This document shows, in pieces, positions 26,481 to 35,794 of a stretch of DNA of 39,409 nt. The notes beneath the pieces were generated by a model. That model worked only from the letters and a program-made list of their open reading frames with translations. It did not search any database and was not told the DNA's origin. Made by a program: the position numbers and the translations under genes. Numbering within the stretch: position 1 is the stretch's first letter; every line of letters begins with the position of its first letter. The stretch is from Clostridium vincentii (lineage in GTDB: Bacteria; Bacillota; Clostridia; Clostridiales; Clostridiaceae): contig NZ_PVXQ01000033.1 of NCBI RefSeq assembly GCF_002995745.1, positions 1-39,409 of the forward strand, in the 5' to 3' direction.

Positions 26481-27593
26481 TTAGAAATCGCCTAACCAAT
26501 CCTTGAATATAGGTTCATATCCAATACTTCTTATCATCGCCTTCATTTCATTTTCATCTCTGTCATCTGAAATATCGAATTGAACCTCTCCAGCCTCTTC
26601 TTCCTTCAAAGTATGTCCGCCAATTGCAGTTGAAACACCTGCTGACACTTTATTAACTCCTAAAGGAATTAATTTCTCCCTAAAGTCCCTTGATTCTCTT
26701 GAGGATATATTTAAGGTGCAATTAGGAAACATCAGCCTCATAGCTATAATAGCTTGTACAACACCCTTATCACTAACTTCTTCCAAGTCATTATATCCTC
26801 CTACGCAAGGCCTAATTCTTGGTGTAGAAAATCCTACCTCCACCTCCGGATATTTTTTTCTTAAATATTCTCCATGAAGCATCATCTTATAAACTTCTAT
26901 TCTCCAATCATTTAATCCTAAAAGAGGAGCTAAGTTAATGCTTCTAATTCCAGCTTTGCAGCCTCTTTCTATAGAATCTAATCTCCATTTATAATTTTTC
27001 TTAGGGCCAGCTACATGAACCTTATCATAAATCTTTTCATCATATACCTCTTGATAAACTGTTAAAGAATCTACTCCAGCCTCTATTACTCTTTTATAAT
27101 CCACCTCTGACAAAGGATAAATCTCTATGGCCAAAGATGCAAAGTACTTCTTTAGAATGTGAGTAGCATCAATAATATATTGTACAGGGGTGTCTTTCTC
27201 TGATTCTCCTGTTAAGTAAATTATATGCTTAAACCCCTTTTTACTTACAGCAATGGCTTCCTTCTCTATTTCTTCCATGCTTAACTTTTTCCTATGGATA
27301 TCATTATCATGATTAAATCCACAATAAGCACATTTATTCACACAATAATTTGCAAGATATATTGGAGTATAGAGTAAAACTGTATTTCCAAAATACTGCT
27401 TAGTTAATTTATTTGATTTTTGGGCAATCTCTTCTAGATATTCTTCAGCTTTAGGTGAAATTAAAGCCAAGAAGTCCTCATGTTGGAGGTTCTTCTTATT
27501 TATAGCTCTTTTCACATCTTCATCTGTTACATTTTTTAACCTGTCATAAAAATCGAAATTTGTGCTTTCTTTTATGTATTCATATACACTCAT
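26481..27593 (-). CDS. thiH: 2-iminoacetate synthase ThiH (radical SAM tyrosine lyase)
   Basis: 370 residues. It splits tyrosine into p-cresol and dehydroglycine for thiazole synthesis; this is the anaerobic route in place of ThiO. The radical-SAM cluster is C84, C88, C91 (CVNKCAYC) and YLTGESE follows. TPRIRPCVGGYNDLEEVSDK and SVSTAIGG-like residues (in this case GVSTAIGGH) are family-typical. It lies 12 bases after thiG. Confidence 0.96.
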   Translation of the reverse strand: MSVYEYIKESTNFDFYDRLKNVTDEDVKRAINKKNLQHEDFLALISPKAEEYLEEIAQKSNKLTKQYFGNTVLLYTPIYLANYCVNKCAYCGFNHDNDIHRKKLSMEEIEKEAIAVSKKGFKHIIYLTGESEKDTPVQYIIDATHILKKYFASLAIEIYPLSEVDYKRVIEAGVDSLTVYQEVYDEKIYDKVHVAGPKKNYKWRLDSIERGCKAGIRSINLAPLLGLNDWRIEVYKMMLHGEYLRKKYPEVEVGFSTPRIRPCVGGYNDLEEVSDKGVVQAIIAMRLMFPNCTLNISSRESRDFREKLIPLGVNKVSAGVSTAIGGHTLKEEEAGEVQFDISDDRDENEMKAMIRSIGYEPIFKDWLGDF

Positions 27594-27605
27594 GTTATTT
27601 CCCCC

Positions 27606-28370
27606 TTACCCTAAAAATCCAGTTAAAGGTGATGATGCATTACCCTTAGTATTTTCTACTCCTAGGCCTGCTAGGTATGCTTCACGGCCTGCTTCTACAG
27701 CTTTTTTAAAAGCTCTAGCCATAGCAATTGGATCCTTTGAAGATGAAATTGCAGTATTAACTAAAACTGCAGCGGCTCCCATTTCCATAGCCATAGCAGC
27801 ATCTGAAGGCTTTCCTATACCAGCATCTATGATAACCTGTCCATCTATTCCATCTATCATAATTTCAATTAATTCCTTTGTTCTAATACCTCTATTACTT
27901 CCAATTGGAGATCCCAGTGGCATTACTGCAGCTGCCCCTGCCTCTATCATTCTCTTTCCCATCATTAAATCTGGAGACATGTAAGGTAAAACATTAAAAC
28001 CTTCCTTAACTAAAGCTTCTGTTGCCTTAAGGGTTTCTAAATTGTCTGGCATTAAGTACTTTGTATCTGAAATTACTTCTATCTTAATCCAGTTTCCACA
28101 TCCCATAGCCTTTGCAATCCTTGCAATTCTAATAGCTTCCTCTGCATTTCTTGCTCCTGAGGTATTCGGAAGAAGTATTATATCTTTAGGAATATACCCT
28201 ATTATATTCTCTTCTTTATTATCTAAATCTACCCTTCTAACTGCCATTGTAACCATATTGGTTCCCGACTCCGTACAAACCTCTGGAAGTATTTTATTGT
28301 TACCATACTTTCCTGTACCAATTAATAATCTACTACTTAGCTCTTTTCCACCTAATATAAACTTGTCCAT
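27606..28370 (-). CDS. thiG: Thiazole synthase
   Basis: 254 residues of TIM barrel that joins DXP, the ThiS thiocarboxylate and dehydroglycine. The Schiff-base Lys is in [10 protein letters not shown], and [24 protein letters not shown] and [20 protein letters not shown] are typical. It follows thiF by about 30 bases with an AGGAGGAATAG site. Confidence 0.97.
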   Translation of the reverse strand: MDKFILGGKELSSRLLIGTGKYGNNKILPEVCTESGTNMVTMAVRRVDLDNKEENIIGYIPKDIILLPNTSGARNAEEAIRIARIAKAMGCGNWIKIEVISDTKYLMPDNLETLKATEALVKEGFNVLPYMSPDLMMGKRMIEAGAAAVMPLGSPIGSNRGIRTKELIEIMIDGIDGQVIIDAGIGKPSDAAMAMEMGAAAVLVNTAISSSKDPIAMARAFKKAVEAGREAYLAGLGVENTKGNASSPLTGFLG

Positions 28371-28402
28371 TTTTCTATTCCTCCTAATTTTTTAATTGCG
28401 CC

Positions 28403-29206
28403 TTATACTTCTGTTTCATTCAATAGTAATCTTAAAGCCGTATTAGCCTCATGATTAGCTACAATAGCAACCCTTGGTGCCATTAACCCTTCATTTAAGC
28501 CAGCCTCATGAAGATCATCACCGCACATGTACAGCCTATTGTTTATTTTTTTTGTCTTTATAATATTATTCGAATAAAATCCTGCCATTCCAGAACCTGA
28601 AATAACCTTAGTTTCCTTGAATTTTGTTAAAACTTCTCCAACTAAAATAGCCTTATAAACAGGATTATCAAAAGCTTCAATTACAATATCTACATCTTTG
28701 AAAAGTTCTTCTATATTCTCTTTTTCTACTTTTATATCCTTAGCTTCTACCTCTATAAATGGATTAATTTCCTTTAATATTTCCTTTAATGCATCCACCT
28801 TCTTCATCCCAATATGCTTTATATAATACTGTTGCCTATTAAGATTACTAGGTTCTACCACATCAAAATCCATTATCTTAATATGCCCAACCCCTACTCT
28901 AGCTAAAGAAATTGCGATATTAGATCCCAGACCACCAGCTCCAGCTATAGCTACTCGTCCCTTTTTTAAAGCTTCATGAACCTTTGGAGTATGCCGACTT
29001 GCCATTAACGCTTCAAGTTCATTTCTTTTTGGTATTTCACCTTTTTTTATGAAACAAATTCTATCTTCTTCTTTTATTATCATGTCTTCTTTTATTGGGA
29101 AGCCATTAACAATAACTATATCCGCGTCCTCTTTGAATTTTTTTCTAAGTCCATAGGCTGTAGTTTCTTCTACATGCATTTCCATTTCATTAATATAAAC
29201 CTTCAT
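28403..29206 (-). CDS. thiF: ThiS adenylyltransferase ThiF with an N-terminal ThiS-like segment
   Basis: 267 residues. The E1-like domain has the nucleotide loop AIAGAGGLGSNIA, DFDVVEPSNLNRQQY and a conserved R/D set; it activates the ThiS C-terminus. Residues 1-60 (MKVYINEMEMHVEETTAYGL and on to RICFIKKGE) have the length and beta-strand spacing of ThiS but lack its GG end. The ATG at 29206 follows the thiS stop after one base, with GGAGGGGG upstream, so a longer reading is rejected. Confidence 0.93.
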   Translation of the reverse strand: MKVYINEMEMHVEETTAYGLRKKFKEDADIVIVNGFPIKEDMIIKEEDRICFIKKGEIPKRNELEALMASRHTPKVHEALKKGRVAIAGAGGLGSNIAISLARVGVGHIKIMDFDVVEPSNLNRQQYYIKHIGMKKVDALKEILKEINPFIEVEAKDIKVEKENIEELFKDVDIVIEAFDNPVYKAILVGEVLTKFKETKVISGSGMAGFYSNNIIKTKKINNRLYMCGDDLHEAGLNEGLMAPRVAIVANHEANTALRLLLNETEV

Positions 29207-29207
29207 C

Positions 29208-29402
29208 TCAGCCCCCTCCAACAAAACTTATCACTTCGATAACATTACTATTTTTTAATATAGTTTCTCCAAAACTTTCCTTAGTTATAATTTTGCCGTC
29301 AAGTTCTACTACAACTTTATCCTTGTTAATCTGTAGTTCATCCAAAAGCTTATCTAAGGTTTTATCCTGCTTTAACTCAATATCCTTGCCGTTAACTTTC
29401 AT
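29208..29402 (-). CDS. thiS: Sulfur carrier protein ThiS
   Basis: A 64-residue ubiquitin-like carrier: MKVNGKDIELKQDKTLDKLL start, VVVELDGKII centre, and the required C-terminal GG in ISFVGGG. The ATG at 29402 has GGGGGGTG upstream; a longer in-frame reading enters the riboswitch terminator. First gene of the thiSFGH-tenI operon. Confidence 0.95.
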   Translation of the reverse strand: MKVNGKDIELKQDKTLDKLLDELQINKDKVVVELDGKIITKESFGETILKNSNVIEVISFVGGG

Positions 29403-29437
29403 ATTATTCACCCCCCTTTTATTTACCCTAGGAATGC

Positions 29438-29464
29438 AAAAAAGACTTGCCATAGGCAAGTCTT
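29438..29464 (-). terminator. TPP riboswitch terminator
   Basis: The stem AAGACTTGCC / GGCAAGTCTT with a 3-base loop is followed by Ts on the minus strand, about 35 bases before the thiS start. It presumably forms when TPP is bound. Confidence 0.9.
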
Positions 29465-29496
29465 AAAACTCTAAAAGTATTGGGGTTTAAATCCCA

Positions 29497-29592
29497 TTGC
29501 TTCCCTACGGTGGTACTAACCACATCAGGTTTCAAGGGTCTCAATTCTAACAAATATCTCTCAGCCAACTTATGGTTGGCACCCCTAGCCTT
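29497..29592 (-). promoter_or_regulatory. TPP (THI-box) riboswitch aptamer
   Basis: On the minus strand the THI-box order is complete: TAGGGGTGCC, GGCTGAGAG, GACCCTTGAAACCTGAT, GTGGTTAGTACCAC and CGTAGGGAAGC. It is followed by a terminator and thiS. TPP binding should switch off the thiazole operon. Confidence 0.96.
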
Positions 29593-29763
29593 TAGGCACA
29601 TGAAAAAAATAGCCAAATATACTGGTCTATTATTTTTTGATTGCGCCTTATTTAGTTATAATTTATATTATATGGCGATTATTCTCTCCTGTAAAGAGGT
29701 TGTTAGCAGTTATTGTATATTTATAATGAATAAAAGAGTCCCCCTATTACTTTTATAAATTTA

Positions 29764-29772
29764 TGTTATACT
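29764..29772 (+). promoter_or_regulatory. Candidate extended -10 promoter of mscL
   Basis: TGTTATACT (TGN-TATACT) lies about 33 bases before the mscL start. No convincing -35 is visible. The stretch 29600-29763 has no gene. Confidence 0.4.
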
Positions 29773-29804
29773 TTAAAACATAAATATTTTAAAGGGGGAG
29801 ACTT

Positions 29805-30233
29805 ATGCTAAAAGATTTCAAAAAATTTGCTTTGAAAGGCAATATGATTGACTTAGCCATAGCTGTTATTATTGGTGGAGCATTTACTAAGCTTATTACA
29901 TCACTAGTAAATGATATTATTATGCCATGCCTTAGCATCTTTGTGGGAAAATTAGATTTTTCAAATTTGTTTATAACAGTTGATGGTAGTAAATATGATA
30001 CTATTGCGCAAGCACAGGAAGCAGGTATTGCTACAATAAATTATGGTACATTTATCTCTGGAGTTATTAATTTTTCAATTATGGCTTTTGTTGTATTTAT
30101 TGTAGTAAGACAACTTACTAAATTACATAAAAAACCAGAAATTATCCCAACAGAAAAGACTTGCCCATTTTGCAAGACAAAGATTAATATTGATGCTACA
30201 AAATGTCCAAATTGTACTTCTAGTCAAGGTTAA
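29805..30233 (+). CDS. mscL: Large-conductance mechanosensitive channel with a zinc-ribbon tail
   Basis: 142 residues. The first 105 are an ordinary Msc[21 protein letters not shown] (first helix) and [19 protein letters not shown] (second helix), with a periplasmic loop between. The C-terminal cytoplasmic end carries [18 protein letters not shown], two CPxC knuckles that should bind one zinc. GGGGGAG lies 8 bases before the ATG. It acts as an osmotic emergency valve. Confidence 0.95.
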   Translation: MLKDFKKFALKGNMIDLAIAVIIGGAFTKLITSLVNDIIMPCLSIFVGKLDFSNLFITVDGSKYDTIAQAQEAGIATINYGTFISGVINFSIMAFVVFIVVRQLTKLHKKPEIIPTEKTCPFCKTKINIDATKCPNCTSSQG

Positions 30234-30254
30234 TTAGAAATTTAAAATTATTGA

Positions 30255-30296
30255 AAAAGCCTGCAAAATTTATTAAAATAAATTTTGCAGGCTTTT
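30255..30296. terminator. Bidirectional terminator between mscL and lysA
   Basis: 19-base perfect arms (AAAAGCCTGCAAAATTTAT and complement) with a 4-base loop, with A and T runs on both sides. Confidence 0.92.
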
Positions 30297-30307
30297 ATCA
30301 TAAAATA

Positions 30308-31549
30308 CTAAATATCAAGAGTTGCAAAGTAATCTTCAGGAGTCTCTGCTCTTCTTATTTTTCTTACAGTTCCATCCTCTTGTAGTAGGATTTCAGCTGA
30401 TTTAAGTTTACCATTATAATTATATCCCATAGCAAATCCATGAGCACCAGTATCATGTATTACAATTATATCGCCCTTATCTATCTTTGGAAGCTTACGA
30501 TCAATTGCAAACTTATCATTATTTTCACATAAAGAACCAGTTACATCATAAAGATGATCACATGGTTTATTCTCTTTACCCATAACAGTAATATGATGAT
30601 ATGCACCATACATTGCAGGTCTTAGAAGATCAACTGCTGAAGAATCCAAACCTATATATTCCTTATAAGTATGTTTTTCATGAATTGCAGTTGATACAAG
30701 ATGTCCATAAGGTCCAAGCATAAAACGTCCAAGTTCTGTATAAATTGCCACATCACCCATTCCAGCTGGCACTAAGACTTCTTCATAAGCTTTTCTTACG
30801 CCTTCACCTATTATGGAGATATCATTAGGTTTTTGATCTGGAGTATATGGTATTCCAACTCCACCTGATAGATTTATAAATTTTATATGTACGCCGGTTT
30901 CTTCTTTTAACTCTACAGCTACCTTAAATAGTATCTTAGCTAAAGTAGGATAATATTCATTATTAACTGTGTTACTTGCTAAAAATGAGTGCATCCCGAA
31001 TTCTTTAACTCCAAGTTCTTTTAGCTTTAAGAAAGCTTCAGTCATTTGTGCCCTTGTAAGACCATATTTTGAATCTCCGGGATTATCCATTATAGTTGTT
31101 CCTAGTGAAAAAGTTCCACCTGGATTATATCTACAAGAAATTGTCTCCGGAATATCTGCAACTTCCTTAAGAAAGTCAATATGAGTTATATCATCTAAAT
31201 TAATTGTTGCATTTATTTTACGAGCATATTGGAATTCATTAGCTGGAGTATCATTAGATGAAAACATAATTTCTTCACCTTTGAATCCACATCTATCTGA
31301 CATCATTAATTCAGTTAGAGATGAACAATCAAGTCCACAGCCTTCTTCCTTGAAAATCTTAAGTATTTCTGGATTTGGAGTTGCCTTTACTGCAAAATAT
31401 TCTTTAAATCCCTTGTTCCATGCAAAAGCTTGATTTAATTTACGGGCATTTTCCCTTATTCCTTTTTCATCATAAATATGGAATGGTGTAGGATACTCCT
31501 TTATAATTTCTTCTAATTGCTCTTTTGTTACAAATGGCTTCTTACTCAT
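30308..31549 (-). CDS. lysA: Diaminopimelate decarboxylase-like enzyme (LysA family)
   Basis: About 413 residues of PLP fold-type III. The PLP Lys is Lys55 (YFAVKATPNP), and the second-domain motif VTGSLCENNDKFA carries the Cys and Asp that DAPDC enzymes use. Other anchors are GCGLDCSS, LSGGVGIPY and TELGRF. The enzyme family makes lysine from meso-diaminopimelate. Start: the ATG at 31561 adjoins AAAGG, while the next ATG (31549) is 12 bases from it; either is possible. It overlaps the end of the TrmB-type regulator gene. Confidence 0.85.
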   Translation of the reverse strand: MSKKPFVTKEQLEEIIKEYPTPFHIYDEKGIRENARKLNQAFAWNKGFKEYFAVKATPNPEILKIFKEEGCGLDCSSLTELMMSDRCGFKGEEIMFSSNDTPANEFQYARKINATINLDDITHIDFLKEVADIPETISCRYNPGGTFSLGTTIMDNPGDSKYGLTRAQMTEAFLKLKELGVKEFGMHSFLASNTVNNEYYPTLAKILFKVAVELKEETGVHIKFINLSGGVGIPYTPDQKPNDISIIGEGVRKAYEEVLVPAGMGDVAIYTELGRFMLGPYGHLVSTAIHEKHTYKEYIGLDSSAVDLLRPAMYGAYHHITVMGKENKPCDHLYDVTGSLCENNDKFAIDRKLPKIDKGDIIVIHDTGAHGFAMGYNYNGKLKSAEILLQEDGTVRKIRRAETPEDYFATLDI

Positions 31550-32249
31550 TTTTATAATCATCCTTTCCTATTTGAATTAATTTTATTTCATTAGTAAGAG
31601 AGTCTTTAAAGACTTCAACTAAATTGTTATTACTTGAATATAAACAGGTTGAATTAGATTTATCTGTAATTTCTCCTGTTAATACTAATTTTGAATCTAC
31701 TATAAGTCTAATTTGACTTGGTTTCTTTTTTGTATGATACACTATGGCTCCATTAAGATTAAATGTTGAATTAGTAATTATAACTATTTTTATTCCTCTA
31801 TTCCTTAAACTTTCTAATTCTGCAATTATCTCTTGTAGTCTACCCTGACTCATAGATAAATACACTCTTTCATTAGCTTGAAGAAGCATATTTTTTATTT
31901 TATCAACTATATGCTTTTCGCTTTTTACAGTAATATATCCATCACTTTCTTCTTTTCTCTTGGGAATACTCTTAAGTAGCTCTGCTTTATTTTTCTTCAT
32001 TAATCTGATTTTATTTTCACAAAATTCCTCTATGCTAACCGGAGTATATAAAACTGCGCTTCCTTCAATTATATAAGCCGCACCCTTTTCAACTAATCCA
32101 GCTAGTGCATTATAAGAATTTGACTTAGATATAGCTGTTAGTTTTGAAACTTCATACCCATTTAACTCGCCTTGTTCAAATAGCAGCATATAAATACTAG
32201 CTTCTTGCCTAGTTAAGCCAAAACTCATTAAGTTTTCTATTGCTTCCAC
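31542..32249 (-). CDS. TrmB-family transcriptional regulator
   Basis: 235 residues. An N-terminal winged helix (LMSFGLTRQEASIYMLLFEQ, YEVSKLTAISKSNSYNALAG) is followed by a PLD-like C-terminal sensor domain (about 100-235). The start is GTG at 32249. Its end overlaps the lysA start by 8 to 20 bases, so the two are probably co-expressed and the regulator may control the operon. The ligand is unknown. Confidence 0.85.
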   Translation of the reverse strand: MEAIENLMSFGLTRQEASIYMLLFEQGELNGYEVSKLTAISKSNSYNALAGLVEKGAAYIIEGSAVLYTPVSIEEFCENKIRLMKKNKAELLKSIPKRKEESDGYITVKSEKHIVDKIKNMLLQANERVYLSMSQGRLQEIIAELESLRNRGIKIVIITNSTFNLNGAIVYHTKKKPSQIRLIVDSKLVLTGEITDKSNSTCLYSSNNNLVEVFKDSLTNEIKLIQIGKDDYKNE

Positions 32250-32360
32250 ATATCCACGCCCTTAATTAAGTATTCCTATATAGGACTACTATACAACTTT
32301 ATCTCAATTCGGTCAATAGCTGATAGTAATTTTCATTACTATTTTAATATCTAATAAATT

Positions 32361-32403
32361 AAACAATCTACAAATTATATTAAATACAACTTGTAGATTG
32401 TTT
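32361..32403 (-). terminator. Terminator of cvfB
   Basis: 13-base perfect arms (AAACAATCTACAA / TTGTAGATTGTTT) with a 17-base loop, just past the cvfB stop on the minus strand, followed by an AT-rich tract. Confidence 0.75.
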
Positions 32404-32412
32404 TGAAATTAT

Positions 32413-33270
32413 CTATTCTGTTAATTTTGATTGCTCTACTTCTGTTAATTTAGTTCCCTCAGCATTTTGTTCTATTATTCCTTCTTTCATTAGCCCTCCA
32501 AGAGTCATTTTAAAATAATTTTTTGAAGTATGAAAAGTTTCCTTAATAAGATCTGGTGATGTTTTATCATTAAATGGCATAGTGCCTTCATGTTCATTTA
32601 AGTAATTAATAATTTGGTCCCTAACTATTTCTCTCTCATCTAATCTTTTCTTTCTTGTTGTAAGACCAATTACTCCATCTTCATATATTTTATTTACTGT
32701 TGCCATGAATTTATCTCCAGGATAAATATCTCTAAAATGTTCATTTCCTAAAACAATTCCTCTATATTTTCCGTCAATAGCAACTCTAATAGTCTTTTCT
32801 CCGCCTTTACCATATGTAATAACCTCAACCTCTTCCTCCATTTCATAATCCCCACCAATTTCAATATGAGTATCAACAAATGTAGTGGCTGCAATTCTAT
32901 CAGTCTTATCTAAATAAGCATAGAATAAATATTTTTTCCCAACTATAAGTGAAAATTTTTGTTCTTTTATAGGAATAAATATATCTCTATCTAATCCCAT
33001 ATTAGCAAAAGCTCCAAAAGAATTTACCCCAACTACCGCTAAATAAGCTAATTCTCCTACTGAAATCAATGGTCTATTTAAAGTAGCTATCGGTCTATCC
33101 TTTGAATCTTTATAAACGAAAATTTCTACTTCGTCTTCCACGTTAATGACTCTATCTCCAATTACAGCCTTAGGCAATAATATGTCATTCCCATCTCCAT
33201 CTGTTAAATAAAATCCAAAGTCAAGTTCTCTGTCTACTGTTAGTTTGTTATATTCTCCAATATATATCAT
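32413..33270 (-). CDS. cvfB: CvfB/YitL-family S1-like RNA-binding protein
   Basis: 285 residues with several S1-like barrels (about 5-62, 68-130, 145-210) and a C-terminal winged helix (about 225-285) with TFHTSKNYFKMTLGGLMKEG. NRPLISVGELAYLAVVGVN and FGAFANMGLDRDIFIP mark the second domain. In Staphylococcus CvfB binds RNA and affects virulence gene expression. AGGAG lies 6 bases before the ATG. It is a single gene, divergent from the PHP gene. Confidence 0.92.
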   Translation of the reverse strand: MIYIGEYNKLTVDRELDFGFYLTDGDGNDILLPKAVIGDRVINVEDEVEIFVYKDSKDRPIATLNRPLISVGELAYLAVVGVNSFGAFANMGLDRDIFIPIKEQKFSLIVGKKYLFYAYLDKTDRIAATTFVDTHIEIGGDYEMEEEVEVITYGKGGEKTIRVAIDGKYRGIVLGNEHFRDIYPGDKFMATVNKIYEDGVIGLTTRKKRLDEREIVRDQIINYLNEHEGTMPFNDKTSPDLIKETFHTSKNYFKMTLGGLMKEGIIEQNAEGTKLTEVEQSKLTE

Positions 33271-33402
33271 TAAAATCTCCTACCTTTTTTAAAATTGTTC
33301 TTGTTTGTCTCTACTTATTTTATCATTACTAATAATTATTGTCATTATTTTAAACTCCTGAATAGTATAATTATAGTGATTAATTTTTAGGAGCTACTTT
33401 TT

Positions 33403-34386
33403 TTGGGAAAGAGCAAAGAAAAACCATTAAAATATTATTATGGAATTCCGCATTGTCATAGTTCCTTTTCAACTGGTGAAGGGACTCCATATAATGCTTT
33501 TGACTATGGTAAAAATAACGGACTAGATTTCTTAATTATAACAGATCATAATTCTTATCTTTCTAAGGAGCTTCTTATAAATAATAAAAGAATTTCCAAA
33601 TGGATGACAACAGAAATTATGAGAGATAAATTTAAGAAAAACTCAAATAATTTTTTACCCCTAGCAGGATTTGAAACTAAGACTTATTCCTATGGAGATT
33701 TTAATATAATTAATCCTAGCACCTTTTTTACAGGTGTTGTTAGGGATTTAAATCTTCTTGTGCTTTGGATGCTAAATAATCCAGATTCTATTATTACCAT
33801 AAATCATCCTCATAAAAACATAAACTTTTTAGATTACAATGAATTACTAAATAAACTTATCACGTCTGTTGAAGTAGGCAATGGGTCTTTTCCTAATAAA
33901 TATTCAAGACATGATACCTACTACTATAATCTACTTGATAAGGGGTGGAAACTAGGAGCAATTAACGGACAGGATAATCACAAAGTTAATTTTGGAGATA
34001 GTGAAAATCTCACTGTTTTTTTAGCTACAGATTTAGATTCTAAAAGCCTTATAGACGCCTTTAGAAATAGGAAAACTTATTCTACTGAATCAAGGTATCT
34101 TAAAATGCATTTTACAATTAACGATGTTTTTATGGGAGATGAAATTAAAGAAAAAACTAGTATATTGCAATTTATGATATTTGCTGAAGATACTAAAGTG
34201 AAAATCACCTCTATAGAAATCCTTACCAATAAAGGTATTGTAGTGAAAAAAATAGACAGTCTTAATCTTAATTCAATAAAATATATGTATAATCACAAAC
34301 GGGAAGAAAATGAAACATGGTATTTAATTAAAATATACCAAGAGGGAAAAAAAGTCGCCATAAGTTCAGCTATCTTCCTTAGATAA
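33403..34386 (+). CDS. PHP-domain metallohydrolase (CehA-like)
   Basis: 327 residues. The PHP metal-site motifs are in order: PHCHSSFS (His17, His19), TDHN (Asp48, His49), GFET (about 89-92), NHPHKN and GQDNHK. A C-terminal beta-rich part (about 245-327) resembles that of CehA-like enzymes. Substrate is unknown. It starts at TTG 33403, 10 bases past TAGGAG. Such domains hydrolyse phosphate or carboxylic esters. Confidence 0.85.
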   Translation: MGKSKEKPLKYYYGIPHCHSSFSTGEGTPYNAFDYGKNNGLDFLIITDHNSYLSKELLINNKRISKWMTTEIMRDKFKKNSNNFLPLAGFETKTYSYGDFNIINPSTFFTGVVRDLNLLVLWMLNNPDSIITINHPHKNINFLDYNELLNKLITSVEVGNGSFPNKYSRHDTYYYNLLDKGWKLGAINGQDNHKVNFGDSENLTVFLATDLDSKSLIDAFRNRKTYSTESRYLKMHFTINDVFMGDEIKEKTSILQFMIFAEDTKVKITSIEILTNKGIVVKKIDSLNLNSIKYMYNHKREENETWYLIKIYQEGKKVAISSAIFLR

Positions 34387-34388
34387 AA

Positions 34389-34429
34389 AAATCCCATAGC
34401 AAACTATATTCTAGTCCGCTATGGGATTT
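34389..34429. terminator. Bidirectional terminator
   Basis: 12-base perfect arms (AAATCCCATAGC / GCTATGGGATTT) with a 17-base loop lie between the PHP gene (plus) and the small membrane protein (minus). Confidence 0.85.
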
Positions 34430-34453
34430 CCAACTTTTTTATTATCCGTATTT

Positions 34454-34777
34454 CTACTTATCTTTTTTAACTCTATTTGGTTTTGCTTTTGGTTTAAATA
34501 CTATTTTCTTGTTCGCATTTTTTTTAGGTCCACCGGTTTGGTTAATATCCCAAAACCAAGAAAAGAAAAGAACTATTACTACTGTAATTCCAATGCTAAT
34601 ATATACATTCTCTGGCTTAAAAAACAATTGAAATACAAATCCTACAATAGCTATTCCAAGCGGAATATATTTATTGATGCGTATCTTTGAAAACACAAAC
34701 TTTTTAAGAAGTGTAAGTGCTCCTATTAATACCACCGCCATAAGTACAAAATATAATACCATTAATAAAATATCCAT
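34454..34777 (-). CDS. Small three-helix membrane protein
   Basis: 107 residues, family not recognised. Three membrane helices (about 5-24, 39-55 and 58-76) and a strongly basic C-terminal tail (KKNANKKIVFKPKAKPNRVKKDK in part). AGGAGG lies about 6 bases before the ATG. It is a single gene between terminators. The 238-base gap to the Lrp gene is AT-rich with a TATAAT at 34968-34973, a possible -10 for that gene. Confidence 0.7.
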   Translation of the reverse strand: MDILLMVLYFVLMAVVLIGALTLLKKFVFSKIRINKYIPLGIAIVGFVFQLFFKPENVYISIGITVVIVLFFSWFWDINQTGGPKKNANKKIVFKPKAKPNRVKKDK

Positions 34778-35015
34778 ATTATCATATCCTCCTACTAAAA
34801 AACTATATCTTAATAGTAGATTAAAAATCTATTTTTTTCAAGTAAAATAAGAAAGCTTTAGAATTATTTTAATAAAACTACATAAACTTTTATAGAAATT
34901 TTTGATGAAATAATAAATTTTTTTAAGTATTTTCTCCATTTTCATATTTTTTTGTTTAAAATTATACTATAATTTAATAAAATAGAATGAATTATTAATA
35001 GCGAGGTGTACTAAA

Positions 35016-35483
35016 ATGAGTGATAATGTAACTTCTCAATTAGATGAGTTAGATCTTCAAATATTAGATTTACTTATTAAAGATTGTAGAACTCCTTATT
35101 TAGAAATAGCAAGAATATGTCATGTAAGTGGTGGAACTATACATGTACGCATGAAAAAAATGGAAGACTTAGGGATAATTAAAGGTTCAAAAATTCTCTT
35201 AGACCTTGCAAAACTTGGTTACGATGTTTGTTGTTATGTTGGGATTTATGTTGATAAGACCTCATCTTTCCAATCTGTATTTGAAGAAATGAAAAAAATA
35301 CATGAAGTAGTAGAACTTCATCTAACAACAGGTAGCTACTCTATGTTTGCTAAAGTTATTTCAAAAAGCATTAAAGACCTCCAAAATATATTGCTTGAAA
35401 AAATAAATAATATATCTGGAATTCAAAGGACTGATACTTTTATTTCATTATCTCAACCAATAGATAGAAATATAGAACTTTAA
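35016..35483 (+). CDS. Lrp/AsnC-family transcriptional regulator
   Basis: 155 residues. An N-terminal winged helix (LDELDLQILDLLIKDCRTPY, IARICHVSGGTIHVRMKKME) is followed by the RAM ligand domain (about 70-150) with VELHLTTGSYSMFAKV. Family members sense amino acids and control amino-acid metabolism. A GAGGTG site precedes the ATG. The target is not evident from neighbours. Confidence 0.93.
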   Translation: MSDNVTSQLDELDLQILDLLIKDCRTPYLEIARICHVSGGTIHVRMKKMEDLGIIKGSKILLDLAKLGYDVCCYVGIYVDKTSSFQSVFEEMKKIHEVVELHLTTGSYSMFAKVISKSIKDLQNILLEKINNISGIQRTDTFISLSQPIDRNIEL

Positions 35484-35550
35484 CTCCATTAGTATAATAT
35501 AATTCACTCCGGACATAATAAATAAAGAAATTTAAAAGGAGTGTGTTTAT

Positions 35551-35757
35551 ATGAAAATTTTAGATTCAATTGCTTTTATCTTAGTTTTGATAGGAGCTAT
35601 TAACTGGGGACTTATCGGTTTTTTCGGGTTTGACTTAGTTGCTACCTTATTTGGTAGTATGTCTATGTTTAGTTCAATAATATATGGATTAGTAGGTATA
35701 TCCGGAATTTATTGTTTATCCTTCTTTGCAAAAAAAAGATATGTAAATGTAGAATAG
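35551..35757 (+). CDS. DUF378 (YuzA-like) small membrane protein
   Basis: 68 residues: two membrane helices with the signature GAINWGLIGFFGFDLVATLFG. Function is unknown; members are widespread in Firmicutes. AAAAGGAG lies 8 bases before the ATG. It lies 67 bases after the Lrp-type gene and before a terminator, and could be co-transcribed with that gene. Confidence 0.92.
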   Translation: MKILDSIAFILVLIGAINWGLIGFFGFDLVATLFGSMSMFSSIIYGLVGISGIYCLSFFAKKRYVNVE

Positions 35758-35765
35758 GAATTAAT

Positions 35766-35794
35766 ATAGTCTAGTATAGAAATTACTAGACTAT
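35766..35794 (+). terminator. Terminator of the DUF378 gene
   Basis: 11-base perfect arms (ATAGTCTAGTA / TACTAGACTAT) with a 7-base loop, followed by ATTTTATTT. Confidence 0.85.

Noticed and set aside
29428..29758. Open frames across the TPP riboswitch on both strands
   Set aside because: They follow aptamer and terminator sequence and have no ribosome sites.
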